64,000 bases of DNA from Henckelia pumila (taxonomy: Eukaryota > Streptophyta > Magnoliopsida > Lamiales > Gesneriaceae). Below are positions 44,071 through 55,380 of this stretch, in pieces. The stretch lies in NCBI RefSeq assembly GCF_033568475.1, contig NC_133122.1:162900130-162964129 (forward strand). Direction: 5' to 3'. The first letter of the stretch is position 1. The number at the start of each line of letters is the position of its first letter. Made by a program: the position numbers and the translations under genes. The notes under the pieces were generated by a model that was not told the DNA's origin, searched no databases, and saw only the letters and a list, made by a program, of their open reading frames with translations.

Positions 44071-44303
44071 TGCGCGCGCGCGCCTAAACAGTCTCGCGCG
44101 CGCGCCACTTAATAAAACAGAGATTTTCAAACTTCTCGCGCGCGTGCGTGAGATGCCTCGCACGCGCGCTCCTTCTCTAACATTCTCTGGAACTTTCTTC
44201 GGCGCGCGCGCGAGACATGAGCTCGCCCGCGCGCGCCTTTCCCTGGAACCCTCTGTCGCTTCCTTCGGCGCACGCGCAAGCCTCCTTCTCGCGCGCGCGC
44301 CGC
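44071..44303 (-). promoter_or_regulatory. CGCG palindrome cluster in Athila-like LTR U3
   Basis: Four doublets of 8-14-nt alternating CG blocks. Members of a doublet are about 6-10 nt apart; doublets are separated by about 25-30 nt of ordinary sequence ending in words such as ctctggaac. The other LTR has the same cluster at 53663-53895. The high CpG density in an AT-rich genome implies either young age or protection from methylation decay. Its regulatory role is inferred from its position upstream of TATA. Confidence 0.7.
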
Positions 44304-44474
44304 ATTGACGCACAGAAATCCCAATATTTCATTCAATTCCTACAAAATTAAACCAAGTGAGTCCAAATCAAACACATAACAAAATAATATAATAAAATTA
44401 ACAAAAAATCACTTAAATGCATGCAAACTAAACATGAAAAACTATAAACTAATGCATACTAAACAAACTTATCA

Positions 44475-44488
44475 ACACCCCCATACTT
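44475..44488 (-). other. Polypurine tract of Athila-like element
   Basis: The minus strand reads AAGTATGGGGGTGT directly before the LTR start TGATAAG, the usual Athila arrangement. Confidence 0.85.
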
Positions 44489-45556
44489 AAACCTTGCTCG
44501 CCCTCGAGCAAGACATGCAAAAACAAGATGCAAACCAAAAACATGAGTAAAGACGATTCATAAATGTGCAAAGCCTCCGAGAAGTTCAATCACACAACCA
44601 AAACACAAACATGCTCTCAACTTTCCATAATACACCTTCGGTTTAACGTGAACGTGTGTGTGTGAAATGTCATTCCAGTTTCATGCAACTTAGATCGAAT
44701 TCCATCTCAAATCTGCTTAGCAACCTATGACAATTTAGTGCAAGTTTCACTCTTCAAGTGCTCATTTCTTCCAACGACCTCTAGACTAAACTCACCTCCC
44801 TTGAGATAATAAATTACACACCTCCGGATTTTGCACCCGGTATTTCTTTAGCCCCAATAATTACCCGCTGACTTAGCTACAACTGGATAGGATATGAAAA
44901 ATCATTCTATTTTTTCTTTCTAATCCCCTCGTCTATAGCCCGGATGGAGCATCAATCCCATTTAATCCGCATACTTAGCCTTAAATTTAATTTTTATAGG
45001 ATTTTACTCCTTTAAAGGCCCGGATGGAATTGTAAAATAAAATTTTTTCAAGGTGCGCCCAAGATCATAAGTGTAACTAGAGTCTCATCAGAATTCATAG
45101 AACACAATCAAGATCCACAAACCACCTATTGCCGTGCAATGGTCAAACAGACAGAAACTTCATCAAATCTTTCGCTACACTCCACTGGTCTAACACAAGT
45201 GCTTATAAATATTCACGGTTCAACCTACAGTTTCTCATGTCAAGTCAAGAGCAAAAAAATTTTCAACAATTCATTTTTCAAATAAACTTCATCGTCATTG
45301 ACTATTATGATCATCCAACTCATGCAAGACAACATAAACACAAAACATAATGAAATGCATGAATACGAACTATATGCACAAAAACAAAACCAAATGAATG
45401 CAAACAGCAAACACCATCACAAACAAAACTAATCTACCCCCCAAACTGATCCAAAGCATTGCCCTCAATGCTTCAGAGATACACAAAAACAACTAATAAA
45501 CAACGAACAAATGCAATGCAAAACAGAATAAACAAAGCGAAAGGGACTCCCCTGGT
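44489..45556 (-). other. Athila-like 3' untranslated region
   Basis: About 1.07 kb between the env-position ORF and the polypurine tract. No coding sequence is seen. It includes the word ttgagggcaatgctttggatc-like region near 45470 common before the polypurine tract of Athila elements. Confidence 0.6.
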
Positions 45557-46783
45557 CTATTGTTGTTCAAAAGCATCGGGATTCTCCTCGTATTTTGGAG
45601 GAGGCTGTGGAACATAAGCGTCCTGTGGAGCTGGTGGAGCATACTGGGGAGGGACGGAAGACTGAAACGGGAATGGAGGTGGATATTGCGGTGCCGCACG
45701 AAAACCCGATGAATCAAGTCCCAATTGTGTCGCCATGCTGCGCATAATGTCTTCCACATTATGTAGATGAGTGGAAGAAGCCTGAAAATAACCCATGGCA
45801 TAGTGATCAAAAGCCGAGCTCTCAATAGCCATGTCTTGCGCGGTGCGACGAGGAGGAGGGAGCTGAGGCGGTGGGTGGCTGCTAGAAGAACTCCCGACAT
45901 GTGGGTGACTGCCATAGAATTCCAAATTGCGCTTTGCTTGCTTTGAAGTAGCAAGCTTCTCATCGACGGTTTTGAATGCCGGGAGCCACTCCTCATCGGG
46001 ACTAATCGGAACGCCCGCCTGTCGACACAAGGCTGTGATGGTGTGTGGGAAGTAGAGGCCCACCATCGGATTCCGCATTGAATACTGAATGGAATCGTGG
46101 ACAAGAGTGCCCACATTAACCGGCCACCTTTTCGTAATAGCATAAACAAGAATAGCCCTATCGGCTTGCTCGTCAACGGTGTGAAGCACTGGTAAAAGGC
46201 GTCGGGCAATAAATGCATACCACAACGCCGGTTCAATTTTTAGAAACCGCTCCGAGAAATGAGTGAATCGGAGTGGGTCGTGCCAACGAACACCCGCATA
46301 ACACATCTCTCTCAACATCAAAGGATAGTCCGGATTTGTCTTAAAACTTCGAAATTGACTATCATCGACTACGGGGGTATCAAACAACCTATTCAATGAT
46401 TCGGCATCAAACGATACAATTCTCCCCCTAACAACAGCTTTCGAATCATCCCGGACAGGGGCATTCGCATAAAATTCCCGAACCACCGGAATAATGGCTG
46501 GTTCGGGTTCTTTGCAAAATAGGGTCCATTTCCTCTTGATAATCCCCAAGGCAACAAATTCATTACAATCCAAAGTTATACCCCTCTCAGCAATAGGATT
46601 GCGATTTAGTCTATCACGTTCGTACCTTTCTTGGGCTTCCACCGAGACGAATTTGTTGGATAATGGAGCGGAGGATGAGGAGCTAGGGACGATAGGACCG
46701 GAGGAACGGAATCTTTTGGCAGGCATGGCGGTGGTCGGCCGGAGCAGTGGCGGCGGGCGGTGGCGCTGCGAAGAGGAATACAC
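45557..46783 (-). CDS. Env-position ORF, putative plant transposon protein domain
   Basis: Uninterrupted 408-codon frame on the sense strand of the element, at the place where Athila elements carry their third ORF. Residues about 40-270 (FVSVEAQERYERDRLNRNPI; FALGI-like; VREFYANAP; RGRIVSFDAESLNRLF; ARRLLPV; VLVYAI-like; LYFPHTITALCRQAGVP) match the plant transposon protein domain seen in Athila-derived genes. The C-terminus is proline-rich (PPPQLPPPRR, PPKYEENPDAFEQQ). No signal peptide or TM segment is evident, so an envelope function is not supported. A candidate internal promoter lies upstream (46918-47170). Confidence 0.75.
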   Translation of the reverse strand: MYSSSQRHRPPPLLRPTTAMPAKRFRSSGPIVPSSSSSAPLSNKFVSVEAQERYERDRLNRNPIAERGITLDCNEFVALGIIKRKWTLFCKEPEPAIIPVVREFYANAPVRDDSKAVVRGRIVSFDAESLNRLFDTPVVDDSQFRSFKTNPDYPLMLREMCYAGVRWHDPLRFTHFSERFLKIEPALWYAFIARRLLPVLHTVDEQADRAILVYAITKRWPVNVGTLVHDSIQYSMRNPMVGLYFPHTITALCRQAGVPISPDEEWLPAFKTVDEKLATSKQAKRNLEFYGSHPHVGSSSSSHPPPQLPPPRRTAQDMAIESSAFDHYAMGYFQASSTHLHNVEDIMRSMATQLGLDSSGFRAAPQYPPPFPFQSSVPPQYAPPAPQDAYVPQPPPKYEENPDAFEQQ

Positions 46784-46917
46784 AAATAAGGAATTCCCTT
46801 AGAGATTTCCGGGCCTAGAGTTGAGCGCGATAATAAACTCCACAAATCTGCAATGTAAGATCAATAATGTCAAGAATTAATGGAGAAATTTGAGAGCAAA
46901 GATTTGGGGATTTAGGG

Positions 46918-46923
46918 TTTATA
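46918..46923 (-). promoter_or_regulatory. Candidate TATA box of internal promoter
   Basis: The minus strand reads CTCCTATAAACCCTAAATC, a TATA box directly followed by an AAACCCTA word often found at plant 5' ends. It is about 80 nt downstream of the internal palindrome cluster and 135 nt upstream of the env-position ATG. A 3' splice-like TTACATTGCAG lies between (about 46860-46850). Confidence 0.45.
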
Positions 46924-47000
46924 GGAGAGGGGAAGAAGAAAAGTAGAAAAGAAAGTGGGAGAAAAGTGAAGAAGCCCCGTTTTGCATTCATCTATGCTTC

Positions 47001-47170
47001 TCGTGCGCGCGCGTGAGGTTCCTCGCGCGCGCGCGAGTACTAATAAAAGTCTCTGTCCGCTTGACTGGCGCGCGCGCGAGAGAGAGTCGCGCGCGCGCGC
47101 GCTATTCCTTTAGTGTTCTCTGGGGCGCAAGCCTGCGCGCGCGAGAGAGAAGAAGCTCGCGCGTGCGCAG
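47001..47170 (-). promoter_or_regulatory. Internal CGCG palindrome cluster between pol and env-position ORF
   Basis: Three doublets of CGCG-rich blocks with the same doublet spacing and the same inter-doublet words (tctctg, ttctctgg) as the LTR clusters at 44071-44303 and 53663-53895. The order cluster-TATA-ORF on the minus strand copies the LTR promoter layout. Confidence 0.65.
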
Positions 47171-47324
47171 TACAAAAATGCCGAAACTCAATTCCTCGCA
47201 AGAACAAAACACAACTTAAGAAAAAACAAAACAAACAAAAAAATAAATAAAAGAAAATAAAACACTGGGTTGCCTCCCAGCCAGCGCTAAATTTATAGTC
47301 TATAGCCCGACTCTACCTCCCTCT

Positions 47325-50300
47325 TTAATTTGTCGGATCTTGCAAGTCGACGGAGGTCTGTGTCTGCTCCATGATACCACCTCGATAAATTTTTATCCTT
47401 TGGCCGTTAACTTTAAATGCTCCTGTGGCCGGACTAAAAATTTCTACCGTACCATACGGCATCACTTGCTTGATAGTAAACGGTCCAGACCATCTCGAAC
47501 GAAGCTTTCCTGGCATGAGCTTTAAGCGTGAGTTATATAATAAAACATTTTGGCCTACCTCGAATTCACGTGGAACAATGCGCTGATCATGCCACTTCTT
47601 GGTCTTTTCTTTGTAGATTCTGGCATTTTCATAGGCCTCCAACCTAAGCTCTTCAAGTTCATTCAATTGTAGTAACCGTTCGTCACCTGTGGCCTGCACA
47701 TCAAAATTCAGAAATTTAGTAGCCCATAGTGCTCTATGTTCAAGTTCAACAGGAAGATGACATGCTTTACCATATAACAACCTAAATGGAGAAGTTCCTA
47801 TAGGTGTTTTAAAAGCAGTTCGATAGGCCCATAATGCGTCATCTAATTTATTTGACCACTCTTTCCTATTCGCATTCACAGTTTTCTACAAAATTCTTTT
47901 CAATTCCCTATTAGAAATTTCAACTTGCCCACTAGTCTGGGGGTGATAAGGTGTTGCCACCTTGTGAGTAACCCCATATTTTGTCAAAAGCTTATCAAAT
48001 TGCTGGTTGCAAAAGTGGGTTCCTCCATCACTGATTATGGCTCTAGGGGTACCATATCTAGAAAATATAAATTTTTTTAAAAATTTTATAACCACCTTAG
48101 AGTCATTCGTCCTACAAGCTAGTGCTTCAACCCACTTAGACACATAATCGACCGCAACCAAAATATACTTGTTCCCTTCAGACACAGGGAACGGTCCCAT
48201 GAAATCTATACCCCACACATCAAAAACTTCACAAACAAGAATATTCTTGAGTGGCATCTCATGTCTCCTAGAGATATTACCAACCTTCTGACAAGAATCA
48301 CAATTAATCACATAGGTAAAAGCATCCTTAAATAATGAAGGCCAATAAAATCCCGACTGAAGTACTTTGGCGGCGGTGCGACCCGCACCGAAGTGACCTC
48401 CAGTCGGACCTGTGTGACAGTGTGAAAGTATAGATCTTACCTCATTTGCTGGAATACACCTACGAATAATACCATCTGCACAAATCTTAAACAAAAACGG
48501 GTCCTCCCACAAAAAATATTTTAACTCAGAGAAGAATTTCTTCTTCTGTTGATAAGTTAAATGCGCGGGCAGAAACTTACTTGACAGATAGTTTACTATA
48601 TCTGCATACCATGGTAGGTTGGACACTTCAAATAACTGCTCATCTGGAAAATCGTCATGGATCACCTGCGTTTCAACGCCTTGATTTTCCAAACGAGAAA
48701 GGTGGTCCGCAACTTGATTTTCAGCTCCTTTCCTGTCAACAATTTGTAAATCAAATTCTTGCAAAAGTAGAACCCAACGAATTAACCTGGGTTTAGCATC
48801 CTTTTTGCTCATCAAATACTTCAAGGCCGAGTGATCCGTGTGAACTATGACTTTGCTCCCCACCAAATAAGATCTGAACTTATCCAAAGCGAATACGACT
48901 GCGAGAAGCTCTTTTTCAGTAGTCGCGTAATTCAGTTGGGCTGCTGACAGGGTGATACTGGCGTAGTAAATCACATGAAGTGCCTTGTCCCTCTTTTGTC
49001 CAAGCACAGCTCCCAATGCGGTGTCACTGGCGTCACACATCAACTCAAACGGCAGATTCCAATCAGGTGCTACTATCACCGGTGCAGTTGTTAATTTCTC
49101 CTTCAAAATTTTAAAAGCCTGCAAGCACTCATCGGAAAAATTAAAAGGCACCTCTTTGATTAACAGATTAGTCAGAGGTTTAGCAATAGAAGAAAAATCT
49201 TTAATAAATCTCCTATAGAAACCAGCATGCCCAAGAAAACTCCTAATGCCCTTCAAATTTGCGGGCGGTGGAAGTTTTTCAATTACTTCAAGTTTTGCTC
49301 TGTCTACTTCCACACCTAAATCAGACACCTTATGGCCTAAAACAATGCCCTCTTTCACCATGAAGTGACATTTTTCCCAATTCAAAACCAAATTACTCTC
49401 CTCACATCTCTGCAACACTTTTTTCAGATTTAACAAGCATGCATCAAAAGATGATCCTACCACAGAGAAATCATCCATAAATACTTCTATGAACTTTTCA
49501 ACCATATCGTGAAAAATAGCCATCATACATCGCTGAAAAGTGGCAGGGGCATTACACAACCCAAATGGCATCCGTTTATATGCAAAAGTACCATAGGGAC
49601 AAGTAAAAGTGGTTTTGTGTTGGTCCTCAGGTGCTATAGGAATTTGCATATATCCGGAATAACCATCTAAAAAACAATAAAATGCATGCCCTGCAAGTCG
49701 CTCAACCATCTGATCAATAAAGGGAAGGGGGAAGTGATCCTTACGGGTGGCATCATTCAATTTCCTATAGTCTATGCAAACCCGCCACCCCGTAACAGTT
49801 CTTGTAGGGATCAATTCATCGTTGGAATTTTTAATTACAGTCATCCCTCCTTTTTTCGGCACTACTTGAGTTGGACTCACCCATTCACTATCAGATATAG
49901 GGTAGATAATACCTGCATCAAGGAGCTTGATTACCTCCTTTTTCACTACCTCTTGCATTGTTGGGTTAAGTCGCCTTTGTGGTTGAGTCGATGTCTTATG
50001 CTCTGCCTCCAACAAGATTTTGTGCATGCACATTGTTGGACTAATTCCCTTTAGATCGGCCAAACTCCAACCTATGGATCCTATGTGTTCTCGGATCACA
50101 CGCAACAACTTTTCCTCCTCGCAACCTGTCAAAGAAGAAGAACAAATTATTGGCAGTTTATCATTTTTTAATAAGTACAAATACTTCAAATGAGATGGAA
50201 GTGGTTTAAGTTCAAGAGTGGGGGGCTCCTCGATGGATGGCTTCAGCGGTTTTGGAGTATGGTTGAGCTCTCCCATCTTGGTATTGATGAGTCTGTCGAA

Positions 50301-52592
50301 GGGTAGACTCCAGTCCAAATACCGTGCTACTTCATGAACTTCCTCACTAACATGTTCTTCATCAATTGTACCTGTCAAACATATTTCTAATGGATCCACC
50401 GATAGCTGTTCCTGCATCGAACTCTCAACCAACTTATCAGTAACATCAATTCTGAAACAATCAGAATTGTTTGCAGGATATCGAATGCCATGAAAAACAT
50501 TAAAAATTATTTTCTCATCATTCATACGCAGTATCAATTCTCCCTTATGCACATCAATCAAAACCTTTCCAGTGGCTAAAAACGGTCTACCCAAAATAAG
50601 AGGTATCTCACGATCCTCTTCCATATCAAGCACAACAAAATCTACTGGAAATATAAACTTATCAACTTTTACCAACACGTCCTCTACAATTCCCCTTGGA
50701 TATTTTATAGATCTATCAGCCAATTGTAGGGAAATAGTAGTTGGCTTAACTTCACCAATTCCTAGCTTTTCAAAACATGAATAAGGCATAAGATTAATAC
50801 TTGCACCTAGATCACATAAAGCCTTATTAAAAAATGATTTTCCAATAGTGCATGGAATTGAAAAGCTACCGGGATCCTTAAGTTTCGGAGGGAGTTTATT
50901 TTGTAAAATGGCATAACACTCCTCCGACAACTTAACAGTTTCAAAATCCACAAGTTTTCTCTTGTTAGACAAAATCTCTTTTAAAAATTTTGCATAACTA
51001 GGCATTTGAGCTAAAGCGTCTGCAAAGGGAATATTAATATGAAGTTTTTTGAAAATCTCTAGGAATGTTGCAAATTGATTGTCCAATTGCAGTTGCTTTG
51101 CTCTCTGGGGAAAGGGTAGTTTACTCAAGTCAATATTCTCAATAATAGATGAGGGAGAGGACTTACCTTTCTTGCCTGTAAGCGTGGAGTCTGCTTGCTT
51201 TGGTGCTTCATCCGAATCTTTTTCCTTGACTAGGTCACTTGCTTCTTCATCCTCAGTATTCTGTGCATCAGTATCTGCTTGTGATCTAGTTACCGCCAGA
51301 ATAGCATTGACATCCTTTGGATTCCTCTCAGTATTACTAGGTAACGATCCTGTTGGCCTAGTTGATAGTTGTGTGGCTATCTGACTCATCTGTGTCTCTA
51401 ATTTCTGTAACATTGCCTCTTGATTCTGTAGACGGGTCTCAGTACCCGCTACATATTTCATCATAATTTCTTCAAAAGAGGGCTTTTTCTCTGGTGTCTT
51501 TGATGTGTTAGGTGTAGGATCTGCAGCTTTGCAAGCGAAGTTTGGATGGTTTTTCCAGCCAGGATTGTACGTGTTGCTGTACGGATTGTACTGCTGTCTC
51601 CCTTGATTTCCCATAAAGTTCGCTGCATCAACTTCAAATACTTGTTGTTCGTCAGGTTGTTGAACTTGCACTTGATTGGCTGAAGATGTCTGCATAACTG
51701 CCATCTGATGGGTAAGTGCATCGATCTTGGCATTAAGTGATGTTAGTGCATCGACTTCAAGAACTCCAGCTTTCCTCTCTTTTTTAGCATCTGGCCATCC
51801 AATGTTACTCTCAGCCATATTTCCTATAATTTCCCATGCCTCTGCTGGTGTCTTTCTGAATAGGCTTCCGTTTGCAGCCGCATCTAACATGGATCGAACA
51901 GATTGATCAGCCCCATTGTAGAAAGTCTGAGTCTGCTGGCTTTGTGTGAGATTATGTTGAGGACACATCCTCAACATCTTTTTGAATCGAGTCCAAGCAG
52001 CATTTAACGATTCTGCTTCTTTCTGCCTGAATGATATGATATCAGAAAACAGCTTTGCCATCTTTGTGGGTGGAAAATATTTATTCAGAAAGGTTTGAAC
52101 AAGTTGATCCCATGTAGAAATAGACCCAGCAGGCAGATCATCTAGCCATTCAGCCGCTTCTCCTTGTAGAGAGAATGGGAATAATCGCAGTCTCACTCCA
52201 TCAGATGATACCCCATTCACCTTGAACGTGTCGCAGATCGACAGAAACCGCTCCAGATGAGCGTAAGGGTCTTATACAGATGAACCTCCGAATCTAGCTT
52301 GCAATTGTATTAGCTGAATCGTAGAGGGCTTCAGCTCGAAATTGTTCGCCTCAACAGCGGGGCGAACTATGCTAGATCCATAACCTTCAGTTGGCGGACG
52401 GATAATATCTCATACAGTACGGTTGTCTGCCATCTCTACTTCAGATTCTGATTCTGATTCTAATTCAAGATTGAAAGATTTCTTAGCTTTTCGGATCCTG
52501 CTAAGTGTGCGCTCGATCTCCAAATCAAGTGGTAGTAATGTTCTTGATCGAGTCTTATTCATACACAACAGAAGGTACCTGAAGATCACCAA
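47325..52592 (-). pseudogene. Athila-like gag-pol polyprotein
   Basis: A single frame runs from 52592 to 47325, with stops TGA (52410-52412), TAA (near 52272) and TAG (47886-47888). Order: gag ([40 protein letters not shown]), linker, protease ([11 protein letters not shown], with DLGA replacing DTGA as usual in Athila), RT ([37 protein letters not shown]), RNase H ([25 protein letters not shown]) and integrase ([52 protein letters not shown], then the stop). The integrase tail is at 47879-47325. Catalytic residues appear intact, so only the three stops visibly disable it. Confidence 0.92.
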
Positions 52593-52668
52593 GAAATTAA
52601 AATCAAAATTTTAATAAAGAAAGTAATGTCTAATCTCAAGTGAAATAAAAATTTTGATATCAAAAACA

Positions 52669-52687
52669 GTCCCCGGCAACGGCGCCA
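52669..52687 (-). other. Primer binding site of Athila-like element
   Basis: The minus strand reads TGGCGCCGTTGCCGGGGAC, the tRNA-Asp-type primer site typical of Athila/Tat elements, a few nt inside the LTR end at 52694. Confidence 0.9.
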
Positions 52688-52693
52688 AAAACT

Positions 52694-54067
52694 TGACCGG
52701 CTTTTTCGGTATGAATAAATTCTACTGGCAAGCGCACCAGGTCAAATTATAATAAAGTGGACTAATGTCCAGATGTCGAACCCACAAGGACTGTAAAAAT
52801 ATGATTACCAAAACCTATTTATCTCTACTTAATCTAGACTAATGAATAAAGACGATTTCAGATTTTAAACAAAAATAATAAAATTGCAATAATATCAAAT
52901 TAATTAAAACGCAAATTAAACTGCACCTGGAAATTTTGAATTACTTTTTATTTTGGAAAAGCTCGATCAAGGACACACGTAGGTACCAGACAATTCATGC
53001 AACAAGCAATCAATCTAAGATATCAGACTTAATCTTAATTCACGGGAATTTTCCTAATTTATTTGAAGGACTATTTCTAGAACAGTCAAACCTATTCAAA
53101 TCTTGATGAACTAATCTTTCGTAATTCTAATCAAAATTTAAATACATAATCACTGTGAAAATTCAGTTAAACCCTAAACCGCATAATGAAACCGAATTCT
53201 ATTTCTAGTCAGTTTTACACTATGTTGAAAATCAAAGTGATCGAATTCGAATCTTCCTCTGTCGATTTGGAATCGATTAACAAGTAAACAAATAACTGGC
53301 CAAGAAATTTGTAAGACAAAGATAAATTTGATAATCAATAAAAATCAAATAAGTCTGAAGATCTCAAATAAATAAACCAAGTTTTTTACATAAACTGTCT
53401 GACCCAATCACGTGGCCTTGATCGAGAAAAGAAACTAATCACTAATTAACATGATTCAATACCAAGTTTTAAAAACATAAAGAAACAAAATACTAGAATA
53501 GCGGAAAAACTGAAGAACTTTTGCTTCCAAGCCGCCGCAAGCTTTCTCTGTACTTCAAAAGATCCAAAAGTCCCTAATAAAAGCCTCCAAATTCTATATA
53601 TATGACCGCCTCCAACCAAATTCTTCAAAATAATTTTTATAATCAGAAACTAGGTTACGGACACGCGCGCGCGCGCCTAAACAGTCTCGCGCGCGCGCCA
53701 CTTAATAAAACAGAGATTTTCAAACTTCTCGCGCGCGTGCGTGAGATGCCTCGCGCGCGCGCTCCTTCTCTAACATTCTCTGGAACTTTCTTCGGCGCGC
53801 GCGCGAGACATGAGCTCGCCCGCGCGCGCCTTTCCCTGGAACCCTCTATCGCTTCCTTCGGCGCACGCGCAAGCCTCCTTCTCGCGCGCGCGCCGCATTG
53901 ACGCACAAAAATCCCTATATTTCATTCAATTCCTACAAAATTAAACCAAGTGAGTCCAAATCAAACACATAACAAAATAAGATAATAAAACTAACAAAAA
54001 ATCACTTAAATGCATGCAAACTAAACATGAAAAACTATAAACTAATGCATACTAAACAAACTTATCA
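52694..54067 (-). repeat. 5' LTR of Athila-like element
   Basis: 1,374 bp, the same length as the 3' LTR, with the CGCG cluster at 53663-53895 and TATA near 53594-53603. It is followed by the acgtg duplication. Confidence 0.93.
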
Positions 54068-54072
54068 ACGTG

Positions 54073-55365
54073 TCACCGGCGTTGTTTCAAATTTATAAAA
54101 ATTATAAAACAACAAGCCTTTGTAGCACAGTCTAATACCAACCAGTCTTTTATTCATAAATAATCCGAAAATACTTGTCTTACATTCCAACAAAAATAGA
54201 CAACACTTGATATCAAAAGTACTAACGAAACTTGCGGAAGCATCCAACACATTAAGATAAAATCAGAAAACTAAAATGATAATTTTCAGAATAACCAACA
54301 AACTAAACACGACCTTCTCTTTACCAACCCCAAAACATATCCTGCTCCTTGTCGTCTAAGTCTTCTTCAACATCTGGTAGGAAAAAGTAAGGGGATGAGT
54401 ATTTTGGGAAACACTCAGCAAGTGGGGGCCGATCGATCATGTACATATATATTCAAAAATGATTTAAACAGATTCAGATCATCTCATAGAATAGCATGTA
54501 ATCGTTCATAACATAAATATCATTCAAAAACACTGCAAATATTCTCATTACTTGTGGCTAAATGATCAGTCCCCTATATGTAATCCCTCTAAGGGGTGAG
54601 GTCATAGAACGGTTATTGTTACCCACCGCATCAGGGCCATAACATACATTGTTCAGAAATTCCCTTTCACTCATAATATGAATATTAGCAGTGTCTCAAA
54701 TAGTTTTAGGTTCATACATGCAAATCAGAATTCATAACAAGGGTTTAAACATATTATGATGATCGAAACTTTTAAAGCATACATAACAGTTTTAAAACAG
54801 CCCACTTACAGAATTGTTCTTGAATCAAACTAATAGTCAAAGCTTGGGAAGCAAAAACTCGAAAATTCAGCCTACTGAATTTTCGAATTCGAGGCAGCCT
54901 TCTAGGATAGATTCCTTAAGCGTTTTACTCCTAAAATCCTTGACCCTATCCTTCGAATTAAGGGAGAAAAATGGCAGAATTATTAACCTATGTGATAACT
55001 AAATTATCAAGGAAGTAGGCAGAGGAAGTAGGCAAACTTACTGACCCAAAGTGACTCACACGAGCAACAAAACCAGCAGCACGACGCCTAGAGAGCTTCG
55101 AAAAATTCAGCAGCCTTGAGGAAGGATTTTTGTTGTGAAATTATAAGTATTCTGAGTGAGTAGTTGCAGAATGTGATAATAAAGGTGAAGGCTGATTTCT
55201 TGCACTTAATAAGAAGCTAAACTTCAGCCTTGATTTATTTGTTGCAAAAGTTTTGTTCTGAATTCCATGTATCAGCCATTATCTTGGTAAGGTAAGATTG
55301 CAGCTTCCAAGTAGGGGAATATTTCCATATTGGTGTAGGCTTGGAAGCCAAGTTTCGGGTCTTCA
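54073..55365 (-). repeat. 3' LTR of truncated Del/Tekay-like element, main part
   Basis: Continues from 43100 after the Athila-like insertion. On the minus strand the LTR starts TGAAGACCCG at 55365, next to a polypurine tract. It is non-coding, with no palindrome-doublet cluster; the only short palindrome noticed is CTTGGAAGCCAAG near 55340. Confidence 0.7.
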
Positions 55366-55380
55366 AATCCTTCCCTCCTT
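55366..55380 (-). other. Polypurine tract of truncated element
   Basis: The minus strand reads AAGGAGGGAAGGATT before the LTR start TGAAGACCC, preceded by TTTCGAGGACGAAAC, the same motif as in the LARD and the other Del/Tekay-like copies. Confidence 0.75.

Larger units (their letters stand above)
43101..44474 (-). repeat. 3' LTR of Athila-like element
   Basis: On the minus strand it starts TGATAAG (44474). It carries the CGCG palindrome cluster at 44303-44071, the TATA box ATATATATAG (44010-44001), a transcribed-like region, and ends GAAAAAGCCGGTCA. Confidence 0.93.
43101..54067 (-). mobile_element. Athila-like gypsy element, full length and young
   Basis: 10,967 bp. Both LTRs are 1,374 bp (43101-44474, 52694-54067), begin TGACCGGC and end CTTATCA, and differ at only about ten places by eye. 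A perfect duplication, acgtg (43096-43100, 54068-54072), flanks it. The primer site is TGGCGCCGTTGCCGGGGAC, the Athila/Tat type. The minus-strand order is gag-pol (52592-47325), palindrome cluster, env-position ORF (46783-45557), polypurine tract. Only three stops break a 1,750-codon gag-pol frame. It is probably the youngest insertion in the window. Confidence 0.93.

Noticed and set aside
44009..44313. Arg/Ala-rich open frames on both strands over the CGCG clusters (also 47013-47234, 53602-53906)
   Set aside because: Alternating CG removes stop codons from every frame; these frames are composition artefacts.
43101..54067. CGCG-rich clusters taken as simple-sequence microsatellites or CpG islands
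   Set aside because: The blocks are separated by conserved non-repetitive spacers and recur at the same place in both LTRs and once internally, so slippage alone does not explain them. They are too short for gene CpG islands.
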